DNA of 64,000 bases from Mycobacteriales bacterium (GCA_035533475.1 DATLTS010000066.1:1-64000), one strand, 5' to 3'; counted from the stretch's first letter, positions 1-8,398 are shown. Made by a program: numbers and translations. The notes: generated by a model not told the origin, from the letters alone.

Positions 1-135
1 TCGACCAACAGTGACCGCCAAGGGGGAAGTACGGCCGAGGGCACCAGCAACGGCACCGATAAGCCCAACTCTGGCGATCAACTGACAAACGATCAAGCCG
101 CCACGCCGGTCACCAGACGAAGACCGGCTGAGTAG
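1..135 (+). CDS. C-terminal tail of a gene entering from the left (partial)
   Basis: Frame 1 is open from the window edge to a TAG at 133-135. It encodes a hydrophilic, Ser/Thr/Asn/Gly-rich tail of 44 residues. The other two plus frames stop early. No domain can be seen, so this may be the disordered end of a larger protein or chance openness. Third-position GC is only moderate, which keeps confidence low. Confidence 0.35.
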   Translation, partial: STNSDRQGGSTAEGTSNGTDKPNSGDQLTNDQAATPVTRRRPAE

Positions 136-149
136 TTACGATATTCGAA

Positions 150-365
150 TCAGGTGCGGCTGATCCGATCGGCACTCGCAGGCTCGGGTGCTGGCATGCC
201 TTTACCGACGAACTCTGTTCCGCCTTCCACGGCCGGCGGGGGTGAATAGGTCGGCTCCAAAACGGGCCAGGGGTCGGCTCCGTCCGGGTCAGTCCGGTCC
301 ATGTCGGAGACGGATTCCGTCGTCATAGCCCGAGGATACCTCCGGTAGATGGGTAGTGTGATCAC
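150..365 (-). CDS. Short proline-rich hypothetical protein
   Basis: A 71-residue product starting at GTG 365. This start overlaps the stop of the upstream membrane-protein gene (GTGA arrangement), which suggests translational coupling and is the main support for the gene. The protein is polar and rich in Pro, Asp and Glu, with no membrane segment or recognisable domain. A later in-frame ATG near 327 could be used instead. Function unknown. Confidence 0.4.
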   Translation of the reverse strand: MITLPIYRRYPRAMTTESVSDMDRTDPDGADPWPVLEPTYSPPPAVEGGTEFVGKGMPAPEPASADRISRT

Positions 366-865
366 CTGAAATTAACTCCGCCCGCCACAGCCGTGACAGC
401 GGCGACACCTGCGAGCCCGGCCAGCGTGATTGCAATTTTGAGGAGCAGTCCCTTGAGGAACACCTTCTGTCTGTTCTGGCGGCGGGCATCCAAGAGGTTC
501 TGAATGAACCGCTCCTTCATCTGGGCGGGCGTCCCCTCGGCGTAACGGACGAAGACGTCCGCATTCGGTGCGTCCTCGTACCGGCGAACCAGAAACGCGC
601 CAGCGGCCGCGATGATTGCGAGTCCCAGCAGGGAGGCCACAACGACCCGCCAGTCGAAGGGGAGGTGGGTTGCGAGGAGAAACGCACCCGCCGCCGCAAC
701 CAAGACGCTGACGACGACGCCAGCTTTGGAGTCGAGCTGATCTATGTCGGCCAGCAGCTGAGACAGCTTTGCCGCCGCCACGTCGTAGGCAAGCTCGACG
801 CCAGGCGGTGGCCCTGAATGCACGGAGCCGTCGGACTCTGGTAGCGGGCGGTCAGACTCAGTCAC
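362..865 (-). CDS. Small membrane protein with paired helices (PycTM/SLATT-like architecture)
   Basis: A 167-residue protein. It has a Pro/Ser-rich N-terminus, an amphipathic helix ending in an Asp-x-Lys-Ala-Gly motif (about residues 38-50), two adjacent membrane segments (about 49-67 and 74-92), a charged cytoplasmic stretch and a third membrane segment near the C-terminus (about 142-162). The helix plus two-membrane-segment layout resembles the small membrane effectors of nucleotide-signalled defence systems (Pycsar PycTM, SLATT). No cyclase or nucleotide sensor lies next to it, so that role is speculative. The GTG start sits directly after a GGAAGG run and lies beside a 17-nt palindrome. 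It overlaps the next small gene by four bases. Confidence 0.7.
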   Translation of the reverse strand: MTESDRPLPESDGSVHSGPPPGVELAYDVAAAKLSQLLADIDQLDSKAGVVVSVLVAAAGAFLLATHLPFDWRVVVASLLGLAIIAAAGAFLVRRYEDAPNADVFVRYAEGTPAQMKERFIQNLLDARRQNRQKVFLKGLLLKIAITLAGLAGVAAVTAVAGGVNFR

Positions 866-882
866 CCTTCCATCATGGAAGG
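866..882. promoter_or_regulatory. 17-nt perfect palindrome upstream of the membrane-protein start
   Basis: Two 8-base arms (CCTTCCAT and ATGGAAGG) flank a single central base. The element touches the GTG start at 865 and includes the only Shine-Dalgarno-like run. It could be an operator, or an RNA hairpin that hides the ribosome site. The remaining bases to 1056 show no gene. Confidence 0.35.
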
Positions 883-1056
883 CCGGGCTGCCAGTTTCCG
901 GGTTGAAACGACGGGTCGTGGATAACCTGTGATCGGGCCAACGGCTGCACAGCGATCACCAAGATCGCTAAGACACCCGTTAGATTCGGCATCCTTAGTA
1001 GCGGGTCGACCGTTCGCTGTGCGCGACAACGCTGGGCCGGAGCTAGACGACGCGTA

Positions 1057-1083
1057 CCGGGTCACGTCCGGGGCATGACCCGG
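1057..1083 (-). terminator. Terminator-like hairpin after the M23 gene
   Basis: An 8-bp perfect stem (CCGGGTCA paired with TGACCCGG) with an 11-base loop lies 15 bases beyond the stop of the minus-strand M23 gene. There is no clear U tract, which is common in actinobacteria. Confidence 0.5.
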
Positions 1084-1097
1084 ACGACCCCGGACGA

Positions 1098-1982
1098 TCA
1101 GTGCTCGTAAGCCTGCACGAGTAGCTGGTACATGAGCTGGGACGTGGCCTGGAACGGCGGGCAACAGGTCGAGCCGCCGGGCAGGCTGACGCCGATCTCC
1201 AGGTGGGGACCGAAGGAGTAGCCCACGCTTCCGCAGCCGACTTCGGAGATCGGCTGCCCGGCGTGCACGTACGCGCCGACCGGGACCAGGTCAGGGCCGG
1301 TGTGCCCGTAGTAGACGTATCGGCCGACGAGCGGTCCCGAGCTCATCGACAGGACCGGCGCGCTGGGCCCGAAGCCCGGGATGCCTTCCTGAACGACCGT
1401 CGCGTTGCCTACGGCGACGAGGACCGCGGCTGAACCGCAGGCGTCGCCGAGCGCATTCACGTCGACCCCGTCGTCGCGGGTCCACGCGCCCGGTGACTGC
1501 ACCGACGCCGGGTCCGCGAACGGGAAGACGAAGCCGAGCGCGCTGCGCAGCGCGGACCGACTCGCCGCCAGCGGCCGAGTGATCGGACGCGTCGCGAACC
1601 GGGTGGCCCAAACCAGCCGGGCCGGCCCGGGCGCCGCGGCCCGGGCCGGTAGGGCGGTCGCCGCCGGCAGCACCACGGAAGGTTGACGGAGCGGCGCCGA
1701 GCTCGGCGTGCCCGGGCGCACGCTGGCCGCGGCCGGCAAAACGGCCAGCGTCGTGGTGACCACCGCGACCACGGCGGTCACGACGGCGATCAGCCGCCCG
1801 TCGCGCAACCCGGCGGAGTCGCCCCGTCCGACCTGGCCCAGCCGGACCGGGAGGGCGACCAGGGCCACAACCGCGGCGAGCGCATCGATCGCCACCGCCT
1901 GCACCACTTGGTGGACGGCGCTTTGCGATCGCCGTCGCAGGACGGCGATCAAGTTCCGGGCGCGCAGCCGGACGCGGGGCAC
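1098..1982 (-). CDS. M23/LytM-fold cell-wall protein with degenerate zinc site
   Basis: A 294-residue envelope protein. The N-terminal third has two hydrophobic stretches (about residues 25-48 and 63-87), followed by an Ala/Pro-rich linker. The C-terminal 140 residues have the LytM/M23 pattern: a DDGVD segment near residue 172, YYGHTG near 224 and GPHLEIG near 259. In active M23 enzymes the zinc ligands are HxxxD and HxH. Here the first His is Asp and the second motif reads HLE, so hydrolase activity is doubtful and a peptidoglycan-binding or activator role is possible. The GTG start has an AAGGA site seven bases upstream. The gene lies behind a c-di-AMP riboswitch, which fits control of cell-wall turnover. 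Confidence 0.85.
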   Translation of the reverse strand: MPRVRLRARNLIAVLRRRSQSAVHQVVQAVAIDALAAVVALVALPVRLGQVGRGDSAGLRDGRLIAVVTAVVAVVTTTLAVLPAAASVRPGTPSSAPLRQPSVVLPAATALPARAAAPGPARLVWATRFATRPITRPLAASRSALRSALGFVFPFADPASVQSPGAWTRDDGVDVNALGDACGSAAVLVAVGNATVVQEGIPGFGPSAPVLSMSSGPLVGRYVYYGHTGPDLVPVGAYVHAGQPISEVGCGSVGYSFGPHLEIGVSLPGGSTCCPPFQATSQLMYQLLVQAYEH

Positions 1983-1992
1983 TGGGGATCCT

Positions 1993-2160
1993 TCCGGGCG
2001 CCTGCGGGGTTAGCTGTCGGGTTCGGGCGGAAAGGCTGCCCGGCCACATGCGTGGCTTCACCCCGAGGCCGGCAGGGCCGGCCAGTGGACTGGTGGGTCC
2101 CCCACTCCTGCCCGCTGGCTCGTCTGGTCCCGCGGTCGGGGGCAGGGTTCGGCGAGCCGA
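1993..2160 (-). promoter_or_regulatory. c-di-AMP riboswitch (ydaO/yuaA type)
   Basis: Read on the minus strand, the leader contains the ydaO hallmarks in order: TCGCCGAACC, GGGGGACCCA, GGGGTGAA, and the 3' signature CCCGACAGCTAACC followed by CGCAGGCG. The closing helix pairs CGCC near the 5' end with GGCG at the 3' end. It ends about ten bases before the GTG of the M23-fold gene and includes no other gene. Known ydaO riboswitches bind c-di-AMP and usually reduce expression of cell-wall or osmolyte genes when the ligand is high. Confidence 0.92.
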
Positions 2161-2196
2161 CCGCAAGGGGTCCGGACCTGGTGGCCCGGACCAGCC

Positions 2197-2229
2197 GTTA
2201 CCGTACGGTGACCTTCACGCCGGCGTCCA
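2197..2229 (-). promoter_or_regulatory. Putative promoter of the riboswitch-M23 transcript
   Basis: On the minus strand a TGGACG -35-like hexamer and a TACGGT -10-like hexamer are 18 bases apart. The -10 lies inside a 16-bp near-palindrome (2197-2212, one mismatch) of GTNAC half-sites, which may be an operator. It lies just upstream of the riboswitch 5' end. Confidence 0.45.
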
Positions 2230-2272
2230 GGCAGGTTGCCCGGGTTCGGGCCCCGAGTCCGCTTCGTCCCGG

Positions 2273-3088
2273 TCAGCCGTTGGAAACCGTGAGCCTCAGG
2301 ATCTCCACGGAGAGCTTGGGCTTCCCGTCCCCGGCCGGGGTGCTGCCGGCCCGGGCCACCGTCGCCAGTACGGGCAACCCGGACACGATCGTGCCGAACG
2401 GTGTGTACTGCGGCGGCAGCTGGGTGTTCTTGTAGACGAGGAAGAACTGGCTGCCACCGGTGTGCGCCGTGCCGGTGTTCGCCATCGCCACCGTGCCGGC
2501 CGGATAGGTGGCGCCGGCGAGATTCTCGTCCGGAATCGTGTATCCGGGGCCGCCGGTGCCGGTCCCGAACGGGTCACCGCACTGGAGCACGTAGATGGAG
2601 GTGGTGGTCAGTCGGTGGCACGGCGAGTGGTCGAAGTAGCCCTTGCTCGCGAGGTAGCGGAAGGAAAAGGCCGTGCACGGCGCCTTCGCCGTGTTGAGCC
2701 GGATCTTGATCGTGCCCCGGTTGGTCACCATGGTCATGACCTCCGGGGTGCGGTCAGAGATTCCGCGCGTCGGTGGGATCCCGACGTTCTTCACCTTGCC
2801 GCCGGTCGCCGCCCGGAAGCTGCACGTGCCGTTGAAGACCGCGGGTGGCGCGGAGAGCGTGGCAACCGGGGTCGGTGTCGCCCGCGGGGACGCGGCTGAG
2901 CGCGACGGGCTCCCGGAGAGGTCTACGGCCAGGTAGGAGAGCCCGCCGACCAGCGCCAGGGTTGCCGCGATGGCCCCAATCGTTCGGTTGCGTCGCCGGG
3001 CCCGGGCCTGCGCCTCCTGTCGACGGGCCATCCGGCGCTCGTAACGGCGACGGGCGATCTCACGCTCGCGGCGCTTGCTCGAAGGCAC
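2273..3088 (-). CDS. Membrane-anchored cyclophilin-type peptidyl-prolyl isomerase
   Basis: A 271-residue protein with a very basic N-terminal helix, one membrane segment (about residues 36-55), a Ser/Pro/Thr-rich linker and a C-terminal cyclophilin domain. The domain includes RGTIKIRL, FDHSPCHRL, a GTGGPGYTIPDE stretch and SQFFLVY. The usual catalytic Arg region reads HSPCHRL, where the Arg is kept. The GTG at 3088 was chosen because AGGAGG lies a few bases upstream; an earlier in-frame ATG has no ribosome site. Genes like this sit next to the MBL hydrolase and hisS in many actinobacteria. It probably assists folding of exported proteins. Confidence 0.9.
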   Translation of the reverse strand: MPSSKRREREIARRRYERRMARRQEAQARARRRNRTIGAIAATLALVGGLSYLAVDLSGSPSRSAASPRATPTPVATLSAPPAVFNGTCSFRAATGGKVKNVGIPPTRGISDRTPEVMTMVTNRGTIKIRLNTAKAPCTAFSFRYLASKGYFDHSPCHRLTTTSIYVLQCGDPFGTGTGGPGYTIPDENLAGATYPAGTVAMANTGTAHTGGSQFFLVYKNTQLPPQYTPFGTIVSGLPVLATVARAGSTPAGDGKPKLSVEILRLTVSNG

Positions 3089-3191
3089 GAACCCTCCTGC
3101 GGTCTCGGTTGCGCGGAGTCTAGAGACTCCGGGCAACCCGGTTGTACGCCGCCGGTAGTCTCCGGGGGCCGCCTAAGAAGAAAGGACGCGC

Positions 3192-3863
3192 GTGCTCGTC
3201 GCCGGGTTTCCCGCCGGTCCGCCGCAGACCAACTGCTGGGTCGTCGCGCCGGCGCCGGGCGAGGAGTGCGTCGTCGTCGATCCGGGGATCGACGCCGAGC
3301 CGGCTCTGGACGCTCTGCTCGCGGAGCACAGGCTGCGGCCGGTGGCGGTTCTGCTGACCCACGGTCACTTCGACCACACGTTCTCGGTCGTCCCGGTCTG
3401 CGGCGCGCGGGGGATCCCGGCCTGGATCCACCCAGATGATCGGGGGCAGCTCGCCGATCCGGGCAGCGGCCTTGGGCTGGCGCCGGGCACCCCGCTTTTC
3501 GGCCGGCTCACCTGGAGCGAACCCGACGACGTTCGGATCCTCGCCGATGGCGAGGTCCTCGAGCTGGCCGGCCTGCAACTCCGGGTCGCCCACGCCCCAG
3601 GGCACACCCCCGGATCGGTGGCGTTCGGTACGGCGGGGGGGTTGTTCTCCGGGGATCTGCTCTTCGCCGGCTCGATCGGCCGCACCGACCTGCCCGGAGG
3701 CGACGGCCAGGCGATGCTCGACTCGCTGGCTCGGGTCTGCCTTGCGCTGCCGGACACGACCGAGGTCTGGCCTGGGCACGGGCCGGTGACCACGATCGGG
3801 CGTGAGCGTGTCGGCAACCCCTTCCTCACCGGGCTGCTCGCCGGCCAGGGTCGCGGGATCTAG
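3192..3863 (+). CDS. MBL-fold hydrolase (glyoxalase II-like)
   Basis: A 223-residue metallo-beta-lactamase-fold protein. The metal motif THGHFDH is near residues 56-62, HAPGHTPG near 134-141, FSGDLLF near 152-158 and WPGHGP near 192-197, so all five metal-binding regions are present. The GTG start follows an AAGAAAGGA site. The gene ends two bases before hisS, and the MBL-hisS pairing is conserved in actinobacteria. The family hydrolyses thioesters such as S-lactoylglutathione; the physiological substrate here is unknown. Confidence 0.9.
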   Translation: MLVAGFPAGPPQTNCWVVAPAPGEECVVVDPGIDAEPALDALLAEHRLRPVAVLLTHGHFDHTFSVVPVCGARGIPAWIHPDDRGQLADPGSGLGLAPGTPLFGRLTWSEPDDVRILADGEVLELAGLQLRVAHAPGHTPGSVAFGTAGGLFSGDLLFAGSIGRTDLPGGDGQAMLDSLARVCLALPDTTEVWPGHGPVTTIGRERVGNPFLTGLLAGQGRGI

Positions 3864-3865
3864 CG

Positions 3866-5119
3866 GTGTTCCAGGCGCCGCGCGGCACCTTCGATCTGTT
3901 GCCCACCGACTCCGAACGCCAACTGGCCGTCCGGGCTGGCCTGGCCGCGCCGCTGCGCCGGGCCGGCTATGGATACGTGGAGACCCCGATCTTCGAAGAC
4001 ACCGCTCTGTTCAGCCGCGGGGTTGGGGAATCAACCGATGTCGTGAGCAAGGAGATGTACACCTTCACGAGCCGAGGTGGTCAGTCGCTGACCTTGCGAC
4101 CGGAGGGAACGGCCGGCGTGGTCCGCGCCGTGCTCCAGCACGGGTTGGACAAGGCCGGACGACCGGTCAAGCTCTGGTACAGCGGCCCGTTCTTCCGGTA
4201 CGAGAAGCCGCAGGCCGGGCGTTACCGGCACTTCACCCAGGTCGGTGCGGAAGCGCTCGGTGTCGAGGACCCCGCGCTGGACGCGGAGCTGATCGCGCTC
4301 GGTGTGGAGGCGTACCGCGGCCTCGGCTTACGACAATTCCGGTTGCTGCTCAACAGCCTCGGCGACCGGGAGTGCCGGCCGGCCTACCGGGAGGCACTCC
4401 AGTCCTTCCTCCGCGGGCTGGCTCTCGACGAGGAGACGCGGCGCCGGATCGAGCTGAACCCCCTTCGGGTGCTGGACGACAAGCGGCCCGATGTGCAGCA
4501 GCAGCTGGCCGATGCCCCACTGATCGCCGACTCGCTCTGCGATGCCTGCCGCCGCTACCACGACCAGGTGCGCGAGTTGCTCACTGAGGTCGGGATCGGT
4601 TACGTCGACGAACCGCGTTTGGTCCGTGGCCTGGACTACTACACCCGGACGGCCTTCACCTACGACCATCCCGGGCTCGGCGCTCAATCCGAGATCGGCG
4701 GTGGCGGTCGCTATGACGGCCTGGCCGAGGAGATCGGTGGGGATGCCCTGGCCGGGATCGGCTGGGCGCTGGGCGTGGACCGCACCGTCCTGGCGCTGGC
4801 TGCCGAGGCGATCGACGTCCCGGTCGAACCGGGCTGCGCCGTGTTTGCCGTGCCGATCGGGGCCGGCGCTCGCGGCGTCCTGTTCCGTCTGGTCCTCGAA
4901 CTCCGGGCTGCCGGCGTCGCCGCCGACCTGGCGTACGGGGGCCGTGGGCTCAAGGGCGCGATGAAAGCCGCCGACCGCTCGGGAGCGCGGTTCGCGATCC
5001 TCGCCGGGGAACGGGATCTGGCCGAGGCCGTCGTTCAAGTGAAGGAACTTTCCAGTGGTGAGCAGGTCGCATTTCCGCTGGACGGCCTGGTCGCGAGGCT
5101 CGTCGAGCGGCTCGCATGA
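3866..5119 (+). CDS. hisS: Histidyl-tRNA synthetase
   Basis: A 417-residue class II aminoacyl-tRNA synthetase that charges tRNA-His. Visible signatures are PRGTFDLLP at the N-terminus, the motif 2 region [17 protein letters not shown], the histidine-specific [10 protein letters not shown] and GGGGRYDGL, and motif 3 [10 protein letters not shown]. An anticodon-binding domain fills the last 90 residues. The GTG start follows the MBL gene by two bases and the stop overlaps the aspS ATG, so the three genes probably form one operon. Confidence 0.98.
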   Translation: MFQAPRGTFDLLPTDSERQLAVRAGLAAPLRRAGYGYVETPIFEDTALFSRGVGESTDVVSKEMYTFTSRGGQSLTLRPEGTAGVVRAVLQHGLDKAGRPVKLWYSGPFFRYEKPQAGRYRHFTQVGAEALGVEDPALDAELIALGVEAYRGLGLRQFRLLLNSLGDRECRPAYREALQSFLRGLALDEETRRRIELNPLRVLDDKRPDVQQQLADAPLIADSLCDACRRYHDQVRELLTEVGIGYVDEPRLVRGLDYYTRTAFTYDHPGLGAQSEIGGGGRYDGLAEEIGGDALAGIGWALGVDRTVLALAAEAIDVPVEPGCAVFAVPIGAGARGVLFRLVLELRAAGVAADLAYGGRGLKGAMKAADRSGARFAILAGERDLAEAVVQVKELSSGEQVAFPLDGLVARLVERLA

Positions 5120-6879
5120 TCCGGACTCATGAGGCCGGCGGGCTGCGGATCGAGGATGCCGGCAGTCGGGTGGAGCTGGCTGGTTGGGTGGCACGCCGTC
5201 GGGACCTCGGCGGCGTCGTGTTCGTCGACCTGCGCGATGTAGGCGGAATCGTGCAGGTCGTGTTCCGGGAGGGACCGGCCGCCGAGTCCGCACATGAGCT
5301 GCGTGCCGAGTTCTGCATCCACATCGTCGGAACGGTCGCCTGCCGTCCGCCCGGCAACGAGAATCCGGAGCTGGCGACAGGGGCCGTGGAGGTAGTCGCG
5401 GAGAGCCTCGAGGTGCTTTCGGCGGCCGCGGAGTTGCCCTTCCCGATCGACGCCGGTGAGGAGATCACCAGCTCGGTGCAGGAGACCCGACGCTGGAGCT
5501 ACCGATATCTCGACCTACGTCGGGCCGGGCCGGCCCGGGCGATGCGGGTCCGGGCCCGGCTCACCTCGATCATCCGGCGGGTCATGGAGGCACACGGCTT
5601 CCTCGACATCGAGACGCCTAGCCTGACCCGGTCCACACCGGAGGGGGCACGCGACTTCCTCGTGCCGGTCCGACTCCAGCCCGGCCACTGGTATGCCCTG
5701 CCACAGTCCCCCCAGCTGTTCAAGCAGCTGCTCATGGTCGCCGGGTTCGAGCGGTACTACCAGATCGCGCGCTGCTTCCGGGACGAGGACTTCCGGGCGG
5801 ATCGCACGCCCGAGTTCACCCAGCTCGACGTGGAGCTGTCCTTCCTCGACGAGGAAGATGTGTACGCGTTGAGCGAGGAGCTACTCGCCACGCTGTGGCT
5901 CGAACTGCTCGACGTCGAGCTGCCGACTCCCTTCCCTCGGTTGACCTACGCCGAGGCGATGCGCCGCTACGGCAGCGACAAGCCGGACCTGCGTTTCGAA
6001 TTCGAGCTGGTCGACCTCACCGGGTTCTTCGCCGGGACCGGGGTCGGGGTCTTCGCGACCGCCGGGCACATCGGCGCGGTGTCGATGGCCGGTGGCGGGT
6101 CGCTGTCCCGGCGGGAGCTCGACGCGTGGGTGGACTGGGCGAAGGGTCGAGGCGCCAAGGGCCTTGCCTACGTCGCGGTCGAGCCGGACGGTAGCTTGCG
6201 TTCGCCGCTAGCCAAGTTCTTCTCGGAGCAGGAGACGGCCGGCTTCGCGGCGGCCGCGGGCGCCGCGCCGGGCGACCTTGTCCTGATCGCCGCCGGTGAG
6301 CGGCGGAGGACGCTCGAGTTGCTGGGCGCGCTCCGGCTTGCGGTTGCGCGCGACCGCGGGCTGGTCCGCGAGGGCGAGTGGCGCTTCGTCTGGGTCGTCG
6401 AGGCGCCGATGTTCGAGCCGACCGACGCCGGCGGTTGGACCGCGGTGCACCATCCGTTCACCGCGCCGACCACCGAATGGGGCGAGAGCTTCCACACCGA
6501 CCCGGAGGCTGCGCTGGCCCGGGCCTACGACGTCGTCGGCAATGGCATGGAGCTCGGCGGCGGCTCGATCCGGATCCATCGGGGCGAGATGCAGCAGCGG
6601 GTTTTCGACGTGATCGGGTTGTCCCGGGCCGAGGCCGCGAGCAAGTTCGGGTTCCTACTTGAGGCGTTCCGCTACGGGCCGCCTCCGCACGGCGGGATCG
6701 CGTTTGGCCTCGATCGGCTGGCTGCCGTGCTGGCCGGCACCGATGCGATCCGGGAAGTGATGGCGTTCCCCAAGGCGTCGAGCGGCGGCGACCCGCTCAC
6801 CGGGGCGCCGACGCCGATCACCTCGGAACAACGCCGGGAGGCGGGGATCGACACCGTTCCCCCGCCAGCCGACGGCTAG
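5116..6879 (+). CDS. aspS: Aspartyl-tRNA synthetase
   Basis: A 587-residue bacterial-type AspRS. It has an N-terminal OB-fold anticodon domain ([19 protein letters not shown]), the class II core with [19 protein letters not shown] (motif 2), a GAD insertion domain around residues 300-420, and motif 3 [15 protein letters not shown]. The ATG overlaps the hisS stop by four bases. Whether it also charges tRNA-Asn cannot be decided from this window. The gene is followed by the G-rich palindromic repeats. Confidence 0.98.
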   Translation: MIRTHEAGGLRIEDAGSRVELAGWVARRRDLGGVVFVDLRDVGGIVQVVFREGPAAESAHELRAEFCIHIVGTVACRPPGNENPELATGAVEVVAESLEVLSAAAELPFPIDAGEEITSSVQETRRWSYRYLDLRRAGPARAMRVRARLTSIIRRVMEAHGFLDIETPSLTRSTPEGARDFLVPVRLQPGHWYALPQSPQLFKQLLMVAGFERYYQIARCFRDEDFRADRTPEFTQLDVELSFLDEEDVYALSEELLATLWLELLDVELPTPFPRLTYAEAMRRYGSDKPDLRFEFELVDLTGFFAGTGVGVFATAGHIGAVSMAGGGSLSRRELDAWVDWAKGRGAKGLAYVAVEPDGSLRSPLAKFFSEQETAGFAAAAGAAPGDLVLIAAGERRRTLELLGALRLAVARDRGLVREGEWRFVWVVEAPMFEPTDAGGWTAVHHPFTAPTTEWGESFHTDPEAALARAYDVVGNGMELGGGSIRIHRGEMQQRVFDVIGLSRAEAASKFGFLLEAFRYGPPPHGGIAFGLDRLAAVLAGTDAIREVMAFPKASSGGDPLTGAPTPITSEQRREAGIDTVPPPADG

Positions 6880-6885
6880 GGCGCC

Positions 6886-6946
6886 GGGCCGGGTTGGGCT
6901 GGGTTGGGGTTGCGTTGGGGTTGGGCCGGGGTTGGGCTGGGCCGGG
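6886..6946 (+). repeat. G-run tract with G-quadruplex potential (copy 1)
   Basis: About eleven runs of three or four G separated by short TT, CT or CC loops, several in a telomere-like TTGGGG rhythm, lie just downstream of the aspS stop. A parallel G-quadruplex on the plus strand is likely, in DNA or in the aspS mRNA 3' end. It directly precedes the first palindrome. Confidence 0.75.
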
Positions 6947-6950
6947 CGCC

Positions 6951-7017
6951 GAGTGTGCAATTTCCGACACGGGCCCACGCTGGAAGGCCGGTGACGGGCG
7001 TCGGGAATTGCACACTC
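6951..7017. repeat. Palindromic element, copy 1
   Basis: 18-base inverted arms at 6951-6968 and 7000-7017 (GAGTGTGCAATTTCCGAC and its complement with one mismatch) surround a 31-base loop starting ACGGGCCCACGCT. The arms are AT-richer than the surrounding DNA. The element lies between convergent aspS and the PAP2 gene and could stop transcription from both sides. Confidence 0.85.
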
Positions 7018-7030
7018 GCGGGCCGAGGCC

Positions 7031-7049
7031 GGGCCGGGGTTGGGTTGGG
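7031..7049 (+). repeat. Minimal G-quadruplex motif (copy 2)
   Basis: Four G runs (3, 4, 3 and 3) with two-base loops, a textbook compact quadruplex motif. It directly precedes the second palindrome, repeating the arrangement of copy 1. Confidence 0.75.
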
Positions 7050-7058
7050 CCAGGCGCC

Positions 7059-7125
7059 GAGTGTGCAATTTCCGACACGGGCCCACGCTTGGACGCCGGC
7101 AAGAGGCGTCGGAAATTGCACACTC
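7059..7125. repeat. Palindromic element, copy 2
   Basis: The arms at 7059-7076 and 7108-7125 match perfectly over 18 bases and are the same sequence as copy 1. The 31-base loop also begins ACGGGCCCACGCT but differs in its second half. The two copies are spaced 108 bases apart, start to start. This looks like a REP or MITE-like element in tandem. Confidence 0.88.
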
Positions 7126-7162
7126 GCGGCTGATCACGCCGTATCGAGGGGTCCTGGTGGGG

Positions 7163-8029
7163 TCAGGCAGTCGCCGCGGGGTGCCCACCCGGGTGGCCCA
7201 GCCGCCAACGCTGCACGCCGAGCACCGCGGCGACCAGCAGGCCGGCGAGCAGGCCGTCGAGCCAGAAATGGTTCGCGGTGACGATGACGGCCAGCCCGGT
7301 GAGTGCCGGCTGGGCCAAGACGAGCCACCTCCACCGGCTGCGGCTCACCGTGATCACCGCGACCGCGATGAGGATCGCCCAGCCGACGTGTACCGACGGC
7401 AGGCTGGCGAACTGGTCGGTCCAGCGGTTCGCGGCGGCGCCGTAGACCGATTGGTGGTAAAGCCGGCCGGTGTCGACGAGCCCGAGGCCGCCGACCAGGC
7501 GGGGCGGGGCGACCGGAACCAGTTGGATGAGCAGGCAGGCGCCGGTGAAGGCGATCACCGCGGCGCGCCACCGTCGGTAACGGTCCCGATGCCGGAGGTA
7601 GAGCCAGCCCAGGAAGACGAGCATCGACCCGACGTGGGCAACGATGTAGAAGCCGTTGAGCAGCTCGATCAGCAGGTGATGGGGCAGGAAGGCGCGTTGC
7701 ACCGCGAGCTCGCTCGGCAGGTGTAGCGCGCGCTCGACGCGCCAGAGCCACTGTCCGTTGGCGATGGCGGCCGCTGGTTGCCGGTCGCCCAGGGCGCCGA
7801 CCAGTCGCCAACCGAGGAAAAGCCCGACGACGAGGATGAGCTCGCGGGCCGCGCCGATCGGTGCCGCCAGGTCGATCGGCGCCCGGGTAGGGGGAGCGAT
7901 CAGGCCGGCGGCGAACGGACGCCGGCACGCGGAGCAGACGTCGGCGCCCATCGCGTTCCGCGCGCGGCACTGGACACAGACCCAGCCGGGCGGGGCCATA
8001 CCCCGGGCGATCAGGCTGGTCTCGCTCAC
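7163..8029 (-). CDS. PAP2-superfamily membrane phosphatase/transferase with zinc ribbon
   Basis: A 288-residue protein. The N-terminus carries a CVQC-x11-CSAC zinc ribbon (about residues 18-35), followed by six or so membrane segments. The PAP2 catalytic signatures are SLPSVHVG near residue 210 and TANHFWLD near 254, typical of the inositolphosphotransferase/Aur1-like branch. It probably acts on lipid phosphates or transfers a phospho-head group at the membrane. The GTG start lies just downstream of a minisatellite; the stop faces the palindromic repeats. The zinc ribbon fused to a PAP2 domain is the uncommon part. Confidence 0.85.
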   Translation of the reverse strand: MSETSLIARGMAPPGWVCVQCRARNAMGADVCSACRRPFAAGLIAPPTRAPIDLAAPIGAARELILVVGLFLGWRLVGALGDRQPAAAIANGQWLWRVERALHLPSELAVQRAFLPHHLLIELLNGFYIVAHVGSMLVFLGWLYLRHRDRYRRWRAAVIAFTGACLLIQLVPVAPPRLVGGLGLVDTGRLYHQSVYGAAANRWTDQFASLPSVHVGWAILIAVAVITVSRSRWRWLVLAQPALTGLAVIVTANHFWLDGLLAGLLVAAVLGVQRWRLGHPGGHPAATA

Positions 8030-8046
8030 GGGTCTTGCTTCGGCAT

Positions 8047-8156
8047 CGGAGCCCCGGAACCGGAGCCCTGCACCCGGAGCCCTGCACCCGGAGCGCCGAA
8101 CCCGGAGCGCCGAACCCGGAGCCCCGCACCCGGAGCGCCGAACCGGAGCCCCCGGC
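8047..8156. repeat. 14-bp minisatellite (eight units)
   Basis: Units start CGGAGC at 8047, 8061, 8075, 8089, 8103, 8117, 8131 and 8144. All are 14 bases long except the seventh (13). The variable positions alternate between GCCGAACC, CCTGCACC and CCCGCACC endings. The array fills the gap between two minus-strand genes and its last unit touches the stop of the upstream gene. It could vary in copy number and affect PAP2 expression. Confidence 0.9.
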
Positions 8157-8398
8157 TAGTTCGAGCGCCCGCGCAGGACGCTGGCGACGAGCAGTCCGGC
8201 CACCAGCACCGGCAGCACGGCGATCGCCGCCGTGCGCGCCCCGCCGTGCACCAGGCCGGCTACGACGCCGAGCACGACGAGGGCGCCGACGAACAGTTCC
8301 GGGGTGTCGCCGACGAGGAAGTCCCACCAGAACCGGCCGAAGCCGATCAGCCAGCGCATCGGGAGTGGTCGGGTGACCGGCTCAGGCCGGGCGGACAT
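8156..8398 (-). CDS. Small membrane protein partnered with the COG4280 gene
   Basis: An 80-residue protein with two membrane segments (about residues 34-52 and 56-75) preceded by an aromatic FGRFWWDFLVGD segment. The ATG start lies inside the upstream gene, with a 17-base overlap, so translation is probably coupled. No known domain. The pairing suggests a subunit of the neighbouring transporter-like protein. Confidence 0.7.
   Translation of the reverse strand: MSARPEPVTRPLPMRWLIGFGRFWWDFLVGDTPELFVGALVVLGVVAGLVHGGARTAAIAVLPVLVAGLLVASVLRGRSN

Noticed and set aside
4328-5293. A 321-codon minus-strand open frame opposite hisS
   Set aside because: It is antisense to conserved hisS and aspS coding sequence and lacks any domain or ribosome site.
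6894-7281. Several small plus-strand open frames over the palindromic repeats
   Set aside because: They translate the G-runs and inverted arms into repeated Gly/Trp/Arg strings and change frame between copies, so they follow from the repeat and are not genes.
8047-8156. CRISPR array
   Set aside because: Repeats are 14 bp and contiguous without spacers, and no cas gene is near.
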